Positions 61,607-64,000 of a stretch of DNA of 64,000 nucleotides are shown in pieces; within the stretch, counting starts at the first letter, position 1; each line of letters begins with the position of its first letter. This DNA comes from Anaerolineae bacterium (GTDB taxonomy: Bacteria > Chloroflexota > Anaerolineae > Aggregatilineales > Phototrophicaceae), in the NCBI GenBank assembly GCA_022820665.1, contig JAJEFB010000045.1, positions 94,392 through 158,391 on the forward strand. Reading direction: 5' to 3'. The position numbers and the translations under genes are program-made. The notes beneath the pieces were generated by a model. It worked only from the letters and a program-made list of their open reading frames with translations, was not told where the DNA came from and made no database searches.

Positions 61607-63592
61607 CTAAATATCCAAATTGCGCACCTGCCGGGCATGCGTCTGTATGAATCGCCGCCGCGGCGGCACGCTGGCGCCCATCAGCATATCGAATACCTTG
61701 TCCGCGTCGGCCGCGTCTTCAATCGTCACCTGCAACAGCGTCCGCTTATCGGGATCCATGGTGGTCTCCCATAGCTGATCCGGATTCATTTCCCCCAGAC
61801 CCTTGTAGCGCTGAATGCTGACCTTGTCCCTATTTTTGAAGACTTTGATCGATCGCTCCAACAGTTGCGCGTCGTCCAGCCCGGCTTCAGGATAAACGTA
61901 CTCCGCCTTTCTGCCGTTTCTCAATAGATAAATCGGCGGCTGCGCAATATACAGGTGCCCCTGCTGAATAATCTGCGGCATATGTCGAAAGAAGAAGGTC
62001 AAGAGCAAGGTGCGAATGTGGCTGCCATCGACATCGGCGTCTGTCATGATTATCACGCGACCATAACGCAGCTTTTCGATCGTCATCTCGTCGTGGATGC
62101 CCGTGCCCAAAGCAGATATCAGGGACTTGATCTCGTTGTTGTCAAGTATCTTGTCAATGCGCGCCCGTTCCGTATTGAGTATCTTGCCGCGCAGCGGCAA
62201 TATCGCTTGAAAATGGCGATCCCTGCCCTGCTTGGCGCTGCCGCCGGCCGAATCCCCCTCGACCAGGTAAATCTCGGCGTCGTCGCCGCGCTGCGAACAA
62301 TCAGCCAGTTTGCCCGGCAAGGTGCTGCTCTCCAGCAGGCTGGGACCGCTGCGCACCAAATCGCGCGCTTTCTTGGCCGCCTCGCGAGCGCGTTTGCTGG
62401 TCATACACTTGTCAACGATGCGCCGCGCATCCCGGCTGTTCGTTTCCATGAATTCGTTCAGCGACTCGGTTACCACTTGCGAAACCGCGCCCTGCACCTC
62501 CGGATTCAGCAGCTTGACCTTTGTCTGGCTTTCGAATTGCGGATCCGGATGCTTGACGCTGACTATCGCCGTTAGCCCTTCCAGCGTGTCATTGCCGGAA
62601 AAATTGCCCTCTTTTTCTTTCAGCAAACCCGCTTTCCTGGCGTAGCGGTTGATCACGCCCGTCACCGCCGAGCGCAGGCCCGTGACATGTGTGCCCCCGT
62701 CCGGCGTATTGATGGTGTTGGTGAAAGCGAGCTCTGTTGTGATCGCTACGTCCGAGTATTGCATCGCTACTTCGACGCCGACCTTGTAGGGCGCTTCATT
62801 GCGATCCACGAATACAATGTCCCGCTCCGCATGTATGATATTGTGGATGGCGCGGCGGCTGCGATTCAAATAACGCGCGAAAGAGCGCAAGCCGCCGTCA
62901 AAATAGAAAGTGACCTCGCGCGGAATCGGCTTGGCGCGTTCGTCGCGTAGCTTGATCGTCACCTGCCGAGTCACAAAAGCCATTTCCCGAAAGCGCGTCA
63001 TCAAGGTATTGAAGTTGAACGCGTTCTCTTCCATGACGCTGAAGTCCGGCACAAACGAAATTTCCGTACCAGTTTCCTCTCCGTCGCGCAGCTTTCGCAG
63101 CTTTTTGACGCCGCTTGTGGTCAAGCCTTCAGCATAGGTCTGCCGCCAGACATGGCCATCGCGATATATGGTGGCGGTCAATTCAGCCGACAAGGCGTTC
63201 ACAGCGGATACGCCGACGCCATGCAAACCGCCGCTGACTGTGTAAACCTCGTTGTCGAACTTTCCCCCCGCGCCTATCACTGTCATGACGACCTCGAGCG
63301 CGGGCTTGCCGCTCTCGTGCATATCGACCGGAATGCCGACCCCGTTATCCAGGATCGTCGCGCCGCCGTTCTCGTGCAACGTCACTTCGATTCGGTCGCA
63401 GCGCCCGGCCAGGGCTTCGTCAATTGAGTTGTCAACGACCTCATAGATCAAGTGATGCAGCGCGCTCGCATCGGTGCCCCCAACGTACATGCCTGGGCGC
63501 CTGCGAACATGCTCTCGCGGACTCAGCTGCTGGATGTTCTTCGCGGTATAGCCATTCTGCTGCTGTTCCACAACTTCCTTGTCTTTCGCCAT
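61607..63592 (-). CDS. gyrB: DNA gyrase subunit B
   Basis: A type IIA topoisomerase ATPase subunit of 661 aa. It has the GHKL ATPase (~15-230: YEVVDNSIDEALAG, DNGVGIPVD, GGLHGVGVSAVNALS), transducer, TOPRIM (YLVEGDSAGGSAKQGRDR; DADVDGSHIRTLLLTF) and the C-terminal QRYKGLGEMNPDQLWETTMDP...VRNLDI. With GyrA it introduces negative supercoils; a ParE assignment is less likely given the end motif. The start at 63592 is set by AGGAGGGA 3-4 nt upstream; the ORF-track start adds 15 unrelated residues. Confidence 0.95.
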   Translation of the reverse strand: MAKDKEVVEQQQNGYTAKNIQQLSPREHVRRRPGMYVGGTDASALHHLIYEVVDNSIDEALAGRCDRIEVTLHENGGATILDNGVGIPVDMHESGKPALEVVMTVIGAGGKFDNEVYTVSGGLHGVGVSAVNALSAELTATIYRDGHVWRQTYAEGLTTSGVKKLRKLRDGEETGTEISFVPDFSVMEENAFNFNTLMTRFREMAFVTRQVTIKLRDERAKPIPREVTFYFDGGLRSFARYLNRSRRAIHNIIHAERDIVFVDRNEAPYKVGVEVAMQYSDVAITTELAFTNTINTPDGGTHVTGLRSAVTGVINRYARKAGLLKEKEGNFSGNDTLEGLTAIVSVKHPDPQFESQTKVKLLNPEVQGAVSQVVTESLNEFMETNSRDARRIVDKCMTSKRAREAAKKARDLVRSGPSLLESSTLPGKLADCSQRGDDAEIYLVEGDSAGGSAKQGRDRHFQAILPLRGKILNTERARIDKILDNNEIKSLISALGTGIHDEMTIEKLRYGRVIIMTDADVDGSHIRTLLLTFFFRHMPQIIQQGHLYIAQPPIYLLRNGRKAEYVYPEAGLDDAQLLERSIKVFKNRDKVSIQRYKGLGEMNPDQLWETTMDPDKRTLLQVTIEDAADADKVFDMLMGASVPPRRRFIQTHARQVRNLDI

Positions 63593-63714
63593 GGTCCCTC
63601 CTGCCAGCCAAACAATAACCGACGAAGCTATCCGCAAGCCCCGGCTCTCGTCGAAAAAATACCAACAAAACTATTGACAGTTTTCCGAATGAAGGGCGAT
63701 CATTCTCTTCATTA

Positions 63715-63743
63715 ATTATACTAGACTGTAGAAGAAGGGACAA
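63715..63743 (-). promoter_or_regulatory. gyrB promoter
   Basis: Minus strand: TTGTCC (63743-63738), exactly 17 bp, perfect TATAAT (63720-63715). The leader to the ATG is about 115 nt. The surrounding ~45 bp resemble the roadblock-gene promoter at 6322-6349. Confidence 0.65.
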
Positions 63744-63890
63744 CGGGCGGGGCTGGCAATTCAGGGCAATCGCTTCAAATTAACTTTATAACCTGTCACT
63801 CAATCTGATTTACAACAACAAAGAAGTCTGTATTCTTAATATTTTCTCTCTCAGTAAGCGCAAGTAAGTAATGCAACGAAATAAGGAGCC

Positions 63891-63973
63891 TGTACGGGCG
63901 AGCCGGTGGCTCGCCCTCATAATAAACATAAGCGGAACGATAGCAATGGGTCAGCCGCCGGCTGACCCGTACA
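63891..63973. repeat. REPIN-like 83-bp element, copy 2
   Basis: Same length, same two facing hairpins and same 16-nt ends as 56858-56940. The differences are one in each loop and three in the spacer; both stems are unchanged. Homology continues through the flank to the window edge. Confidence 0.8.
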
Positions 63974-64000
63974 GATTTCGACCTTGGATGTGGATGGGAG

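Larger units (their letters stand above)
63593..64000. other. gyrB upstream region with REPIN-like element to the window edge
   Basis: It contains the gyrB promoter and the second REPIN-like element. No gene is visible up to the right edge. Confidence 0.6.

Overview
The window is a gene-dense bacterial chromosome segment, moderately GC-rich, with about 54 protein genes, no tRNA or rRNA gene that I can see, no CRISPR array, no transposase and no phage module. The content points to a Chloroflexota (Anaerolineae-like) bacterium. The reasons are secreted LysM proteins with Pro/Thr-rich linkers, an archaeal-like aspartate-semialdehyde dehydrogenase, roadblock/LC7 and MoxR-DUF58 genes, an sxtIJK-like carbamoyltransferase cassette, frequent TTG starts behind strong Shine-Dalgarno (SD) sites, and G-rich intergenic hairpin repeats. 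The phylum is an inference from style, not from a marker tree.

Layout. 0-6 kb: the end of an L,D-transpeptidase gene, pheA-asd, an Hsp20, then pyrG followed by an adenosine-deaminase-like gene that has lost its zinc ligands, and a roadblock protein. 6-13 kb: moxR-DUF58, a sarcosine/N-methyltryptophan-oxidase-type flavoenzyme, a GNAT, and an MFS/spermidine-synthase-like fusion coupled to a DUF1461 membrane protein. 13-20 kb: gap, pgk and tpiA (lower glycolysis), a membrane protein with a degenerate HExxH motif, a WecA/TagO-type glycosyltransferase, and upp. 20-26 kb: ruvB-queA, rplU-rpmA, an L31 carrying an RNA polymerase alpha-CTD-like domain, tdk, and sucC-sucD. 26-34 kb: two LysM proteins (one with an M23 peptidase), a His-rich membrane protein, two small membrane proteins, a 1 kb repeat-bearing gap, and murA.

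34.9-46.3 kb is one long minus-strand branched-chain amino acid operon: ilvE-ilvB-ilvN-ilvC-leuA-leuC-leuD-cimA-leuB. It is preceded by a consensus-like promoter, a 25-codon leader peptide with 11 consecutive Leu/Ile/Val codons, and overlapping antiterminator and terminator stems. This is a complete transcription attenuator that the ORF track misses. With cimA the operon can supply 2-oxobutyrate for isoleucine from pyruvate. ilvD is not in the window.

46-64 kb: argG-argH, an orphan 102-aa protein, a GT4 glycosyltransferase with a FemAB/CelD-like acyltransferase, a rhodanese, an alpha/beta-hydrolase fused to an acyl-CoA ligase, a stand-alone LON-domain protein, an SGNH protein, the SxtJ-like/carbamoyltransferase/DUF5989 cassette, and gyrB.

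The intergenic regions carry several families of short palindromic repeats: an 83-bp REPIN-like element (2 copies), a G-rich hairpin family, a 19-nt module found in the loops of two unrelated hairpins, and a twin-hairpin element with compensatory changes. Together with the attenuator and the L31 fusion, these are the least expected content.
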